In this document: piece by piece, positions 44,967 through 53,365 of the stretch | Numbering within the stretch: the first letter of the stretch is position 1 | Layout: every line of letters starts with the position of its first letter | Assembly: GCA_028877215.1 (NCBI GenBank) | Contig: JAPPFJ010000010.1 | Span: forward strand, 176,907-240,906 | Length of the DNA stretch: 64,000 nucleotides | Reading direction: 5' to 3' | Origin: Gemmatimonadota bacterium | GTDB lineage: Bacteria > Latescibacterota > UBA2968 > GCA-2709665 | Made by a program: the position numbers and the translations under genes | The notes under the pieces: generated by a model | Seen by the model: only the letters and a program-made list of their open reading frames with translations | Told to the model about the DNA's origin: nothing | Database searches by the model: none

Positions 44967-46049
44967 ATGGCAGAAGAATTCAGAGGCATGCCGTGCCGGC
45001 GGGTTGGGAACTCCGGTCTGTTCGTATCGGTCGTAGGGCTGGGCATGTGGAAATGGGGCGACCCCGTGTACGATGGATCCCGCATCGGAGACCACGAGGG
45101 GTTCAAGGTCCTGGACCGCGCCCTGGAACTGGGGGTCTTTCACTGGGATACGGCATGTTCATACAACCTGGCATCTGGAAATTCCGAACGCCTGCTGGGG
45201 CGCTATTTCGCCTCACGCCCGCGTTCGGTCAGAGAGCAGGTGGTCATGGCAACCAAGATTCACAACCCGGTGCGCGCGGAGCACGCCATGGAGGCCGATT
45301 TTACGCCGAATCAGCTCGGCGCCTCCAGGACGTACATCCACTTCGGCGTGGACAAGTGTCTGGAGCGGATGCGGACCGACTATATCGACCTGCTCTACCT
45401 GCACCAGAACGGCACCGACGAAGAAGGAAACTACCGGGTACCCATCGAGGAGACCTGGGGTGCGTTCGACGATCTGGTCACGCAGGGAAAGGTGCGTTAC
45501 CTGGCGGTTTCCAATCATTCGGCGAAACAGATGGCCAACGTGGTAGCGGCGCTGGAAAGGGTGGGCAAGGACGTCTCCCGCCGGATCGTGGCCGTGCAGA
45601 ACCGGTACAATCTCGTACAGCAGGATGCGGTCGCGGCCGAGGCCGGCGGCCGCGCGGCTGATTTCCTGAAGGCGGCTGCAAGGGCCGAAGTGGGCGTGAT
45701 TCCCTATTATCCGCTCGCGAGCGGCCTGCTCACCGGCCGGTACCGCATGGGAAGTCTGGAAGACGCCAGCGGTCGGATCATAGACGACGGCGACGAGGCC
45801 GAATTCTTGACGGAACCCTACCTGGAGGCCGTCGAAGGGCTGCTCGCGGTTGCTGAAGCGAAGGGGATTTCTCTGGCCCAGCTCGCCATCGCCTGGCTGC
45901 TGGCCAAAGCGCAGGTGCCGTCCGTCATCGCCGGCGTAACGGCGATGCGGCACCTGGAGGACAACGTGAACGCGGCAGGCGTGGTGTTGGCGGACGACGA
46001 GATTGCGCGAATCGACGACGTCGTGGAAGCCGCGCTCGGAACCGGCTAG
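44967..46049 (+). CDS. Aldo/keto reductase
   Basis: A 360-residue NAD(P)H-linked oxidoreductase with the (beta/alpha)8 fold, start after TTGGAGGTCTG. Catalytic tetrad candidates are Asp and Tyr in HWDTACSYNLASGNSE, Lys in VMATKIHNP and His in DLLYLHQNGTD. Cofactor-binding segments include VGVIPYYPLASGLLTGRY and AIAWLLAKAQVPSVIAGVTA. It is similar in build to YajO/PhnI-type AKRs that act on sugar derivatives. It belongs to the same plus-strand catabolic run. Confidence 0.9.
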   Translation: MAEEFRGMPCRRVGNSGLFVSVVGLGMWKWGDPVYDGSRIGDHEGFKVLDRALELGVFHWDTACSYNLASGNSERLLGRYFASRPRSVREQVVMATKIHNPVRAEHAMEADFTPNQLGASRTYIHFGVDKCLERMRTDYIDLLYLHQNGTDEEGNYRVPIEETWGAFDDLVTQGKVRYLAVSNHSAKQMANVVAALERVGKDVSRRIVAVQNRYNLVQQDAVAAEAGGRAADFLKAAARAEVGVIPYYPLASGLLTGRYRMGSLEDASGRIIDDGDEAEFLTEPYLEAVEGLLAVAEAKGISLAQLAIAWLLAKAQVPSVIAGVTAMRHLEDNVNAAGVVLADDEIARIDDVVEAALGTG

Positions 46050-46121
46050 TAATCCTGTCTGAAGCTGCCGGAGGGCCGCGTCAAAAGAGCTGCTTTATCA
46101 ACGGACCGCCGGGATCCAACC

Positions 46122-46982
46122 ATGCTCGTTGAACGGATTGTAATCTACGGGCGAATGATCAAGTTTTCGCACAGTGTCTTCGCCCTTCCGTTTGCGTTCA
46201 GTGGCGCGGCGCTGGCGGCGCTTGAAGCGGAGATCCGTCTAGCCCAGGTGTTCTGGATCGTTGTGGCGATGGTGGGGGCCAGGAGCGCCGCGATGGGCTT
46301 CAACCGGCTGGTGGACCGGGAGATTGACGCGGCGAATCCCAGAACCGCGGCCCGCGAACTGCCGCTGGGCCGGATCTCTCCAGCCGCCGTGCGCGTGCTG
46401 GTCGCGTTTTCCTCCGCGGCGCTTATACTGGCGGCCTGGAGGCTGAATCCCCTGTGTTTCGCGCTGTCGCCCGTGGCCCTGGGCATTGTCTTCGTCTATT
46501 CCTATACCAAACGGTTCACGTGGGCCACGCAGTTCTTTCTCGGCCTCGCATTGTCGGTTGCGCCGATCGGCGCCTGGATTGCGATTGCCGGAAGTCTGGA
46601 CGCGGAGATCCTGCTTCTGGGAGGCGCGGTATTGGCCTGGGTGTCCGGATTCGATATCATCTACGCCTGCCAGGACGTCGAGTTTGACCGCGGCCATGGG
46701 GTTTATTCGATTCCGCAACGTTTCGGCGTGCTCCGGGGGCTCGCCATCGCCCGGGCCCTGCACGCGATTTCCTTTCTTCTGATGGTCGCGGTGGGTGTGC
46801 TTTTCGGACTGGGAATTGTCTACGCGGCAGGACTCGTCTTTGTGGCGGGGTTGATGGTGTACGAGCACAGGCTTGTAAGGCCGGACGACTTTTCAAAACT
46901 CGGCGTGGCGTTCATGAACGTGAATGCCGCGATCAGCGCCGTCTTTTTCGTCTTTACGCTGGGAGACGTGTTGTGGCGGTGA
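46122..46982 (+). CDS. ubiA: UbiA-family prenyltransferase (menaquinone/ubiquinone type)
   Basis: A 286-residue integral membrane protein with about eight helices. It attaches a polyprenyl chain to an aromatic acid. The first Asp-rich motif is NRLVDREID (61-69) and the second YACQDVEFDRGHGVYSIPQR. Overall it looks like the 4-hydroxybenzoate/MqnP branch (RMIKFSHSVFALPFAFSGAA). It overlaps ubiX by 10 bp, a pairing typical of quinone synthesis, including the futalosine route to menaquinone. No other mqn or ubi genes are in the window, so the exact quinone is inferred. Confidence 0.9.
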   Translation: MLVERIVIYGRMIKFSHSVFALPFAFSGAALAALEAEIRLAQVFWIVVAMVGARSAAMGFNRLVDREIDAANPRTAARELPLGRISPAAVRVLVAFSSAALILAAWRLNPLCFALSPVALGIVFVYSYTKRFTWATQFFLGLALSVAPIGAWIAIAGSLDAEILLLGGAVLAWVSGFDIIYACQDVEFDRGHGVYSIPQRFGVLRGLAIARALHAISFLLMVAVGVLFGLGIVYAAGLVFVAGLMVYEHRLVRPDDFSKLGVAFMNVNAAISAVFFVFTLGDVLWR

Positions 46983-47581
46983 ACCGGACAACGGTTGCCG
47001 TAACCGGCGCCAGCGGGGCGATCTATGCGCTGCGCACCCTGCGCGCGCTGCTGATGAACGGAGACGAGGTTCATCTCATCGTCTCCGGGTTCGGCTGGAT
47101 GCTTCTTAGAGAGGAAGCGGGCTTCGAGGGAAAGCAGGCTGAGTTTGAGGATTTCCTTGCGGACAGGTACGGCGCCGATATTGCGAACGGACGCGTGAAC
47201 GTCCACCAGATCGGCAATATGGCGGCCCCGGTCGCCAGCGGGTCCGTGGATCTGCGCGGTATGGTCGTGGTCCCATGTTCGATGAAATACCTGGCGAATA
47301 TCGCTCACGGCGCGTCGGGAAACCTGATCGAGCGGGCGGCGGACGTCACGCTCAAGGAACGGCGTCCGCTTATACTGGTCCCCCGGGAAACGCCGATGAA
47401 CCTGATCCACCTCCGCAACATGACCACTGCCGCGGAGGCGGGGGCCGCGATCCTGCCGGCCATGCCGGCGTTCTATCAGAAGCCGGAATCCTTTGACGAC
47501 CTCGCGGATTTCATCGCCGGACGGATTCTGAATCTGCTGGGCATCGAACACGACCTCTTCCCACCCTGGACCGGGACGTAG
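46973..47581 (+). CDS. ubiX: UbiX flavin prenyltransferase
   Basis: 202 residues. VAVTGASGAIYALRTLRALL is the FMN-binding start, and VVVPCSMKYLANIAHGASGN, RRPLILVPRETPMNLIHLRN and AAILPAMPAFYQKPESFDDL are UbiX hallmarks. The enzyme makes prenylated FMN for UbiD-type decarboxylases. GTG 46973 starts within the end of ubiA, indicating coupled translation. The UbiD/MqnL partner is elsewhere. Confidence 0.95.
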   Translation: MAVNRTTVAVTGASGAIYALRTLRALLMNGDEVHLIVSGFGWMLLREEAGFEGKQAEFEDFLADRYGADIANGRVNVHQIGNMAAPVASGSVDLRGMVVVPCSMKYLANIAHGASGNLIERAADVTLKERRPLILVPRETPMNLIHLRNMTTAAEAGAAILPAMPAFYQKPESFDDLADFIAGRILNLLGIEHDLFPPWTGT

Positions 47582-47599
47582 CGTCGTGGGGACGATCGA

Positions 47600-48898
47600 A
47601 TGAACACCGACCTGAACCATCATGTAGAGCAAATCGCACTGGTCGATACGCACGAGCACCTGCGGAAAGAGCCGGAATGGGTGAACGACGGCCCGGACAT
47701 TCTGCAGGACCTGTTCGGCAACTACGTTCCGGCCGACCTTCACACCGCCGGCGCACCTCCGGCTGCCATGAGGCGGCTGATGGACGGGTCGGACGCGGAC
47801 GTCGCCGGGCGATTCGAGGGCGTCCGCGAAGCCTGGGAAGCGACGCAGTTTACCGGATACGGGGAAGCGGTTCGGCTGATCGCCAGGCATGTGTACGGCA
47901 TCGATGAACTGACAGCGGAAGCGATTGCGTCCGCTCAGGAAGAGATTCACGCCCTGCGGCAGCCCGGCGAACGACTTCGCTTGCTTCGCGACGCGGCCAA
48001 CCTGGACCACGTTCAGACGGACGATTTCAAGTGGGCCTGCCGCCCCGACCGTTCTGGGCTCGAATTTTTCCTGTACGATCTCTCCTGGGCAGGGTTCTGC
48101 AACGGTCAGATCGATACGGAGCAGATTCACGCTGAGACGAACGTCGAGGTGACGGGACTCGACTCCCTCCGGCAGGCGATGGAGGGCATCTTTTCGAAAT
48201 ACGCCGCCTGCGCGATCGCGGTGAAGGCTCAGCACGCGTACAACCGCACCCTGAACTGGACGGAGCGGAACGACTCGGAGGCGGCAACCGCGCTCGATAA
48301 GTTACTGAAAGGACCGGACGAAGAAGCCCCGGTCCAGACGCGTCTCTGCCTCGGGGACTGGTGCTGGGCGAGAGGCGTGGAATTCTCTATCGAACACAAC
48401 CTGCCGTTCAAAATCCACACCGGATACTACGCGGGGAACGACCGCATGCCGGTGAGCCGGATTGCCGCGGGAAATATGTGCGCGCTGTTCGCACGGTATC
48501 CGGACGCGCGTTTCGTCCTGATGCACATCGCCTATCCGTATAGCGATGAACTCGTTGCGCTGGCGAAGCACTACCGCAACGTCTGGGTCGATCTCTGCTG
48601 GGCGTGGAGCATCGACCCGTACAGTTCGAGGGACTTTCTGCGTCGTTTCCTGCACGCGGTCCCCGCCAACAAGCTGTTTGCATTCGGGGGCGATACCGGG
48701 TGGCCCACAGGCACACTGGCGTATTCCATTCAGGCGCGAAATGAGATTGGCCGCGCGCTTGAAGCGGAGATCGAGGACGGATATATGACGGAAAAACAGG
48801 CGATCGACGTTGCGACCCGCATCATGCGGACGAACCAGTACGCCTGTTTCGATATCCCCGGAACCCGCGCGAATATACGTGAAGCCAACACGGCGTAA
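47600..48898 (+). CDS. Amidohydrolase (amidohydrolase_2 / uronate-isomerase-like)
   Basis: A 432-residue TIM-barrel metal enzyme. The first metal motif is LVDTHEHLRKEPE (His18, His20), then NLPFKIHTGYY, ARFVLMHIAYPYSDELVALA and LFAFGGDTGWP, with the last Asp at the strand-8 position. The order and spacing fit the amidohydrolase_2 group with decarboxylases and lactonases; a distant uronate isomerase relation is possible. It follows ubiX by 18 bp, but probably acts in the catabolic block rather than in quinone synthesis. Confidence 0.82.
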   Translation: MNTDLNHHVEQIALVDTHEHLRKEPEWVNDGPDILQDLFGNYVPADLHTAGAPPAAMRRLMDGSDADVAGRFEGVREAWEATQFTGYGEAVRLIARHVYGIDELTAEAIASAQEEIHALRQPGERLRLLRDAANLDHVQTDDFKWACRPDRSGLEFFLYDLSWAGFCNGQIDTEQIHAETNVEVTGLDSLRQAMEGIFSKYAACAIAVKAQHAYNRTLNWTERNDSEAATALDKLLKGPDEEAPVQTRLCLGDWCWARGVEFSIEHNLPFKIHTGYYAGNDRMPVSRIAAGNMCALFARYPDARFVLMHIAYPYSDELVALAKHYRNVWVDLCWAWSIDPYSSRDFLRRFLHAVPANKLFAFGGDTGWPTGTLAYSIQARNEIGRALEAEIEDGYMTEKQAIDVATRIMRTNQYACFDIPGTRANIREANTA

Positions 48899-48921
48899 GC
48901 CCGAACGGACGAGGGAAAAAG

Positions 48922-49257
48922 TTGACACAGGTTACAGACGCCCTACTCGAAGAGATGGTAAGGACCATCGTCGACGAAGCCGATCCGGAACAGGTCATCC
49001 TGTTCGGCTCCCACGCTCGAGGTAACGCTACGAGCGATTCCGACGTGGATCTGCTTGTCATTAAGTCAGAGTCTTTCGAGAACAACGAACTGAAGTACAA
49101 CGAAGGGATCAGGCTTTATAACGCATTGTCCCATTTCAACGTTCCAAAAGACATCCTGGTTTATAGTCGCGAACGGGTGGAATATTGGCGCGATTCTCTC
49201 AACCACGTAGTGGCGCGAGCCTTGAGGGAAGGACGGGTGCTTTATGGGCGACCTTAA
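48922..49257 (+). CDS. MNT-type nucleotidyltransferase antitoxin
   Basis: 111 residues, TTG start at 48922 after GAGGGAAAAAG. The minimal nucleotidyltransferase signature is LFGSHARGNATSDSDVDLLV (Gly29-Ser30, Asp41, Asp43). In MNT/HEPN modules this protein AMPylates and silences the HEPN ribonuclease. It overlaps the HEPN gene by 14 bp, so the two form one unit. Confidence 0.9.
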   Translation: MTQVTDALLEEMVRTIVDEADPEQVILFGSHARGNATSDSDVDLLVIKSESFENNELKYNEGIRLYNALSHFNVPKDILVYSRERVEYWRDSLNHVVARALREGRVLYGRP

Positions 49258-49642
49258 ACAAGCCCGTTCTTTGTTCGAAGCCGCCGTGAGAGACACGACC
49301 ACGGTACGTCTTATGGCTTCCGACCGCAATTTCCCCGACGAGAACTTAGGATTTAATGTTCAGCAGGCCGCCGAGAAGCTCTTTAAAGCATGGATCGCTC
49401 TACTCGGAGAGGTCTATCCGCTCAGCCACGACCTGGATCTCTTGCTCAATCTTCTGACCAATCGTGACCCGGCTGCTGCACAATTCCGAAGCTTGGCTTC
49501 TTACACTCCGTTTGCTGTTGAGTTTCGCTACACGGGCGATGACGTTGTGCCTCCAACCCTGGATCGGGCCGAAGCATTGCGACAGCTGGAGAGCCTGATT
49601 GAACTGGTCAAACAACGACTTGAGGTAACTGAAGGTGAATGA
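49244..49642 (+). CDS. HEPN-domain toxin
   Basis: A 132-residue all-helical HEPN protein: NLGFNVQQAAEKLFKAWIAL then GEVYPLSHDLDLLLNLL, and a C-terminal helix ALRQLESLIELVKQRLE. The usual RxxxxH dyad is not clear here (YPLSHDL keeps the His but lacks the preceding Arg), so ribonuclease activity is uncertain. It is paired with the upstream MNT protein, and a strong hairpin terminator follows. Confidence 0.88.
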   Translation: MGDLKQARSLFEAAVRDTTTVRLMASDRNFPDENLGFNVQQAAEKLFKAWIALLGEVYPLSHDLDLLLNLLTNRDPAAAQFRSLASYTPFAVEFRYTGDDVVPPTLDRAEALRQLESLIELVKQRLEVTEGE

Positions 49643-49664
49643 ACGATCGCATCCTTTCTCGTAC

Positions 49665-49700
49665 AAACAGCCGCCGGTTGCGAGCAACGGGCGGCTGTTT
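49665..49700. terminator. Terminator after MNT/HEPN module
   Basis: AAACAGCCGCC (49665-49675) pairs perfectly with GGCGGCTGTTT (49690-49700). It lies between the convergent HEPN and barrel-protein genes and may serve both strands. Confidence 0.8.
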
Positions 49701-49733
49701 CTGTACCTCACCAGTTTGTCTCAGAATTCCGCG

Positions 49734-51017
49734 CTACCAATAGGCCTCCGCGTCGAAGTTCACGCGCATGGAAACCAGCGCGCGCAGGGTACGCACCCTG
49801 TCCTGGCGATTGCCTTCCGTCTGTTTATACCCGCCTATCACGGCGGCCAGATCCAGCGCAAAATACCGATCCAGTTCGGCGCCGATCCCAAGCGTCCACG
49901 CGTCGCGGTCCGTCTCGATCCGCACCTCCGGTACGGGGCCGCCGCCCACGTATCGAACAGGATCGCGATAGTATCCGGCCCGCACGGCCACACCCCTGCC
50001 GGGAATGGCGTACTCACCTCCCAGATGGACCCGCACCGCACTTCGATATTGCAGGCGAAAATCGTCGACGTACGGCGTGATGTTCCGGGCCAGTACGTTG
50101 TAGGTCGCTTCCTGCAGATCCCCGTAGTGAACGTCGCCGGTCAACGTCAATCCCTTCGAGGACCATCCCAGTCCGAATCCCAGCGAAACCGGCTGCCGTA
50201 TCTCATATCTGTCAGCGTAGTTGTCGCGAGGATAGGTATCCTTCCGATCGTCGAACGTATCTTCAAATTCATCGACCAGTTCGGCCGACACCCGAATGGG
50301 AGTGGCCGCTGAGACCGTAAAGCCAAGCCGGAAATTGGACGGATGCCGGTAATGGATGCCGCCCTGAACGCCCAACGCGGAGAAGCTGTCGTCGGATTCG
50401 AAACGCTGGTAGATACGTACCGTATCCACGTGGACCTGTCGAACGTCTTCAAGGGTGAGTTCCTGCATGAACCGGTTGGTTCCACGCCATTTGTAGAGCG
50501 AAATCCCCGCCGACAGGCGCGGCGCCAGGTCGACAGCGGCGCCCATTGTCCAGGCGCCGAAGGTACCTCTGTCTTCCGAAAATCCCGACTTGTCAAATTC
50601 GGCGACTTCATCGTACGCGTCGATCCGCAATCCACCGTCGAAGTGCCGGACGCGTCCGAATCCCCCCGCAACTACAAGGCTTCCCCGATACACGGGTATG
50701 GGGTAGACGATCCCTCCAGTAGCAAAGCGCGTGCTGTTCAGCTCAAACGCCGAAGCCTGGCTGAAGAAATGTGACTCGTTTCGATAGCGGTCGTGGGACA
50801 TCCCCCACGAGATAGACCCACGCCGGGCCCGTGCCAGGCCTGCCGGGTTCCAGAAAAGGCCGGAGAAGTCATCCGATACCGTGACGTAAGCGCCCCCCAT
50901 CCCCATCGCGCGCGCGCCGATCCCGGAAAACCCGTCCAGTGCAACCTCCTGCGCGTTGAGCGCTGCTGTCCATGCGCATATCGCCAGCATCGAAACGACC
51001 GGACGGACCCGCTTCAT
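49734..51017 (-). CDS. PorV/UPF0164-like outer-membrane barrel protein
   Basis: 427 residues with a signal peptide ending near AALNAQ, then the family hallmark GFSGIGARAMGMGGAYVTVS followed by DDFSGLFWNPAGLARA. The rest is alternating beta-strands (LRLGFTVSAATP-like segments, GLTLTGDVHYGDLQEATYNV, LGGEYAIPGRGVAVRAGYYR) ending in an aromatic-terminated strand VNFDAEAYW, typical of FadL/PorV barrels. It overlaps the upstream lipoprotein gene by four bases (ATGA), so the two are expressed together. Confidence 0.85.
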   Translation of the reverse strand: MKRVRPVVSMLAICAWTAALNAQEVALDGFSGIGARAMGMGGAYVTVSDDFSGLFWNPAGLARARRGSISWGMSHDRYRNESHFFSQASAFELNSTRFATGGIVYPIPVYRGSLVVAGGFGRVRHFDGGLRIDAYDEVAEFDKSGFSEDRGTFGAWTMGAAVDLAPRLSAGISLYKWRGTNRFMQELTLEDVRQVHVDTVRIYQRFESDDSFSALGVQGGIHYRHPSNFRLGFTVSAATPIRVSAELVDEFEDTFDDRKDTYPRDNYADRYEIRQPVSLGFGLGWSSKGLTLTGDVHYGDLQEATYNVLARNITPYVDDFRLQYRSAVRVHLGGEYAIPGRGVAVRAGYYRDPVRYVGGGPVPEVRIETDRDAWTLGIGAELDRYFALDLAAVIGGYKQTEGNRQDRVRTLRALVSMRVNFDAEAYW

Positions 51018-51685
51018 CGCATCCCTCCTCTGCGACGCTGACCCTCGCGCTTCTCCTCGCGCTTTTCCTCCTGTTTCTCTTCTTCTTTGGGTTTAGACGA
51101 TTGTCCGCCACCCGAGTCGCGCGGTTTGGAGGCGGTCCTCGACGTGCTGCCCGACCTTTCCGGATTCGAATAAGTCCGCACAGCGCCTGCAACCGGCGCC
51201 CGTCGCCGTCGCGTCTTCTTTGTTACCCCGCCTTTCCGGACCGCACCGGCGGACGCTTGCTCCCCACCCCGCAATCCGGTATATCTGATGCGCAGACGCG
51301 GTTCGTAAAGGTCGATGGGATCTGCATCAACCGGGCGATACCTGTACGTGGGAGCGGGCAATCGTCCGCGAGCAAGAACCCGCCGCATCCACCCCCTCCA
51401 CCAAGGTCCGTATGCCGCCGTCCAGTAGGAATGTCTCCAACGGAAACCGCGTCTTGCCCACGACGGATAGCCCGGGAAATAGGGTTCGTAATACCGCGCC
51501 ACACCCCACCCGTACGAATCGAAACAGTTGTACACGTACTGTCTGTATACGTGGACCGTGTCGATTTCCGCAGCCGAAGCGGAACCGACCTGTCCTTCCG
51601 TTTCGTATTCGGGCGGCCGGATCTGCGTATAACACCCGGCAAGTGCGAAAACACACGTCAGCGCGAGGCAGATACGATACACCAT
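51014..51685 (-). CDS. Lipoprotein with charged C-terminal tail
   Basis: 223 residues, ATG 51685 after GGGAGG. VFALAGCYTQ gives a lipobox with Cys18. A Tyr/Trp/Arg-rich middle (VARYYEPYFPGYPSWARRGF, HSYWTAAYGPWWRGWMRR) is followed by a basic, then Lys/Glu-rich tail (KPKEEEKQEEKREEKREG). Not recognised. It is translationally coupled to the PorV-like barrel gene, suggesting a surface or periplasmic partner of that barrel. Confidence 0.7.
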   Translation of the reverse strand: MVYRICLALTCVFALAGCYTQIRPPEYETEGQVGSASAAEIDTVHVYRQYVYNCFDSYGWGVARYYEPYFPGYPSWARRGFRWRHSYWTAAYGPWWRGWMRRVLARGRLPAPTYRYRPVDADPIDLYEPRLRIRYTGLRGGEQASAGAVRKGGVTKKTRRRRAPVAGAVRTYSNPERSGSTSRTASKPRDSGGGQSSKPKEEEKQEEKREEKREGQRRRGGMR

Positions 51686-51790
51686 GGCAGCCTCCCTGGA
51701 GTAGAAATCCGCACATCTCTTCAGTGCAGTCTTCGTAGCGCCACTAATAGGAAATAATAGCAAATTTCCAAACTGGACACAATACCCCTA

Positions 51791-51818
51791 GTAGGGGCGA
51801 CCGGCCGGTCGCCCCTAC
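51791..51818. repeat. Perfect GC palindrome, copy 1
   Basis: A 28 bp perfect palindrome, GTAGGGGCGACCGG and its complement. The same sequence occurs at 55531, 55696, 56949 and 57738. This one lies directly after the stop of the selenoprotein gene and could act as its terminator hairpin. Confidence 0.8.
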
Positions 51819-51819
51819 T

Positions 51820-52164
51820 TCAGCTGCTCTTATGGAAGAGCTTCGCGACAAGAGAGCGGAACCCCGCGCCTTTGCGGCTGCCAGGTTCGTCATCTGAACA
51901 GCAGGAATCCGTACCAGGTCCGCCAGCTCCTGTTCCTGCGGCGAGGCGGGACACAATCTCGTCGTTTTCAGGAAACCGGCCTTCCTTCAGTTTTGAGAAG
52001 ACCGCCTTCCCGTCGGCAGTGATCTCGAATTTTCCGCGTCCGGATGGAACCAGCGTGAAACGCGAAATACCCGTCTTGTATTTTTCCAGCACATGGCGCG
52101 TCAAACTGACGGCCTGGTCCTCGTAGCCTCACATGGCGCAGTAGACAAGCTCGATGTCCAACAT
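51820..52164 (-). CDS. SelW/Rdx-like selenoprotein (in-frame TGA = selenocysteine)
   Basis: Reading through TGA 52129-52131 gives 114 residues: MLDIELVYCAM-Sec-GYEDQA, then FTLVPSGRGKFEITADGKAV and FSKLKEGRFPENDEI. This is the Rdx (SelW/SelT) thioredoxin-like fold with the CxxU redox motif (Cys9, Sec12). ATG 52164 follows AAAGGAGG, an ideal ribosome-binding site, whereas no site precedes a start after the TGA. A hairpin begins 14 nt after the TGA. A family of small redox proteins of unclear substrate. The tail carries CCSDDEPG. The conserved leader module lies upstream. Annotation that treats TGA as stop would lose the N-terminal active site. Confidence 0.88.
52095..52114 (-). promoter_or_regulatory. 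Candidate bacterial SECIS element
   Basis: On the minus strand GGCCGTCA, loop GTT, TGACGCGCC folds into an eight-bp stem with one bulge. The loop begins with G about 23 nt after the selenocysteine TGA, matching the known placement of bSECIS apical loops. Confidence 0.65.
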
Positions 52165-52189
52165 GGACCTCCTTTTGCATTTAACCTCG

Positions 52190-52318
52190 ATTCCTCATTT
52201 TTGGAGGACGTTAATTCGAATATGTGTCAGTTGAAAAGGCGATTAGACTGCTGATTACCAGGATACACCAGGACACTGTACGTGAACTGAAAAAATGTCC
52301 TTCATGACGACCATTTCG
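52190..52318 (-). promoter_or_regulatory. Conserved promoter/leader module, copy 3
   Basis: Read on the minus strand it matches 8381-8508: AAGGACATTTTTTC, GTTCACGT, CAGTG, GTGTATCCTG, AGTCTAATCGCCTT and TTAACGTCC. The TATCCT box lies ~97 bp before the start at 52164, nearly the same as for copy 1. The rest of the 290 bp gap 52165-52455 shows nothing else. Confidence 0.55.
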
Positions 52319-52455
52319 GCCTGTTTCGAAGGGTTTCGTCGAGTTGCCGCGTTGCGGCTTTTGCGGAATTGACGTTAGTTATCGTCTGACAGTTGATGGC
52401 GGACACTTTGGATTTGGTGTTTCGACGCCCTGGAATTTGTGCTCAGTTCTTTTCT

Positions 52456-52830
52456 TCATGCCCAAAGTTTAAATATCCACGCCGCGAGGCACAGCACAAT
52501 TCCGCCGATGCATATTCCATCTCTTTTGCCCGGCGAAAAACTGCCCCAGAGATTCTCAAACCGCCCTGGAAACAGTGCGATCCCAAATGCCAATCCGACA
52601 ATCAAAAGGGAGAAAGGATGGTACCGCCACGCGTCCGCAATTCGTCCATGGGTGAGGCTGAGGCACGCCCGCGTCATCCCGCACCCGGGACACGGAATAT
52701 CGGTCGCAACGGAAAACACACAAGGAATCGACGCAACCTCAGTCGGCGACACATCCGACACGGCAACATATGTGCCAGCCACGCCCAAAACAATAAGAAA
52801 GACACGCGCGACAACCATATGGTTAACCAT
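52456..52830 (-). CDS. DUF2752 membrane protein
   Basis: 124 residues, start ATG 52830 (MVNHMVVARVFLIVLGVAG). Three hydrophobic segments surround the family signature CPGCGMTRACLSLTHGRIAD followed by AWRYHPFS. The function of DUF2752 is unknown; the Cys pair may bind metal. It overlaps the upstream DUF4234 gene by 8 bp, and both small membrane proteins are probably co-translated. Confidence 0.85.
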   Translation of the reverse strand: MVNHMVVARVFLIVLGVAGTYVAVSDVSPTEVASIPCVFSVATDIPCPGCGMTRACLSLTHGRIADAWRYHPFSLLIVGLAFGIALFPGRFENLWGSFSPGKRDGICIGGIVLCLAAWIFKLWA

Positions 52831-53209
52831 TGGAATTTCGCTCGTAGAGTCTGTTGATCTGATGCTGCTGAATGGCAACAGAGGCGATCCAGAAACCGAA
52901 AATTGCCACCAGAACACAGATGACAGGCAGATTCGAATCGTACGTCAGATCATTGTCGTCCTGAACTTCATTAATGCCGGTTGCCATCTTGTACTCATAA
53001 TAAATGCCGAAAATACCGCAGGTTATAATCGAGAGGAAAAACCACAGCCAGAAGGAAAATTCGTTTCTGCCAAGCCAGGCGTCGAGCGTCGCCATCTGCT
53101 TGTATTGCCAATAGAGCCCGTAGATTCCCAGCGTCACAAGAGACAGCAGGATTCCCGCCACGATACTCCGCCGCGCCTGAAACTCCGGATAAGGATATCT
53201 ATTCATCAT
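52823..53209 (-). CDS. DUF4234 membrane protein
   Basis: 128 residues, start at ATG 53209 after GGAGGTTTTC. RRSIVAGILLSLVTLGIYGL followed by YWQYKQMATLDAWLG, and SFWLWFFLSIITCGIFGIYY, are two halves of the DUF4234 signature. A third helix is near VICVLVAIFGFWIASVAIQQ. It is commonly found together with DUF2752 in bacterial genomes, as here. Role unknown. Confidence 0.85.
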   Translation of the reverse strand: MMNRYPYPEFQARRSIVAGILLSLVTLGIYGLYWQYKQMATLDAWLGRNEFSFWLWFFLSIITCGIFGIYYEYKMATGINEVQDDNDLTYDSNLPVICVLVAIFGFWIASVAIQQHQINRLYERNSNG

Positions 53210-53365
53210 GAAAACCTCCGCAATGACGGAACTGCCGTTTGCTCCAGGGTGCGAAATCGAATCCACACCGGACTGGAATATATCCGGTACTGTAGCAGGT
53301 ACACGTGGCCGAACCGCGAGTTCCGCCTCTGCTGCGAAGTACGCTGCGGCGCGGCGCCGGACGGA

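Noticed and set aside
46820..48235. 471-codon minus-strand frame opposite ubiX and the amidohydrolase
   Set aside because: Shadow of two genes with unmistakable family motifs on the plus strand.
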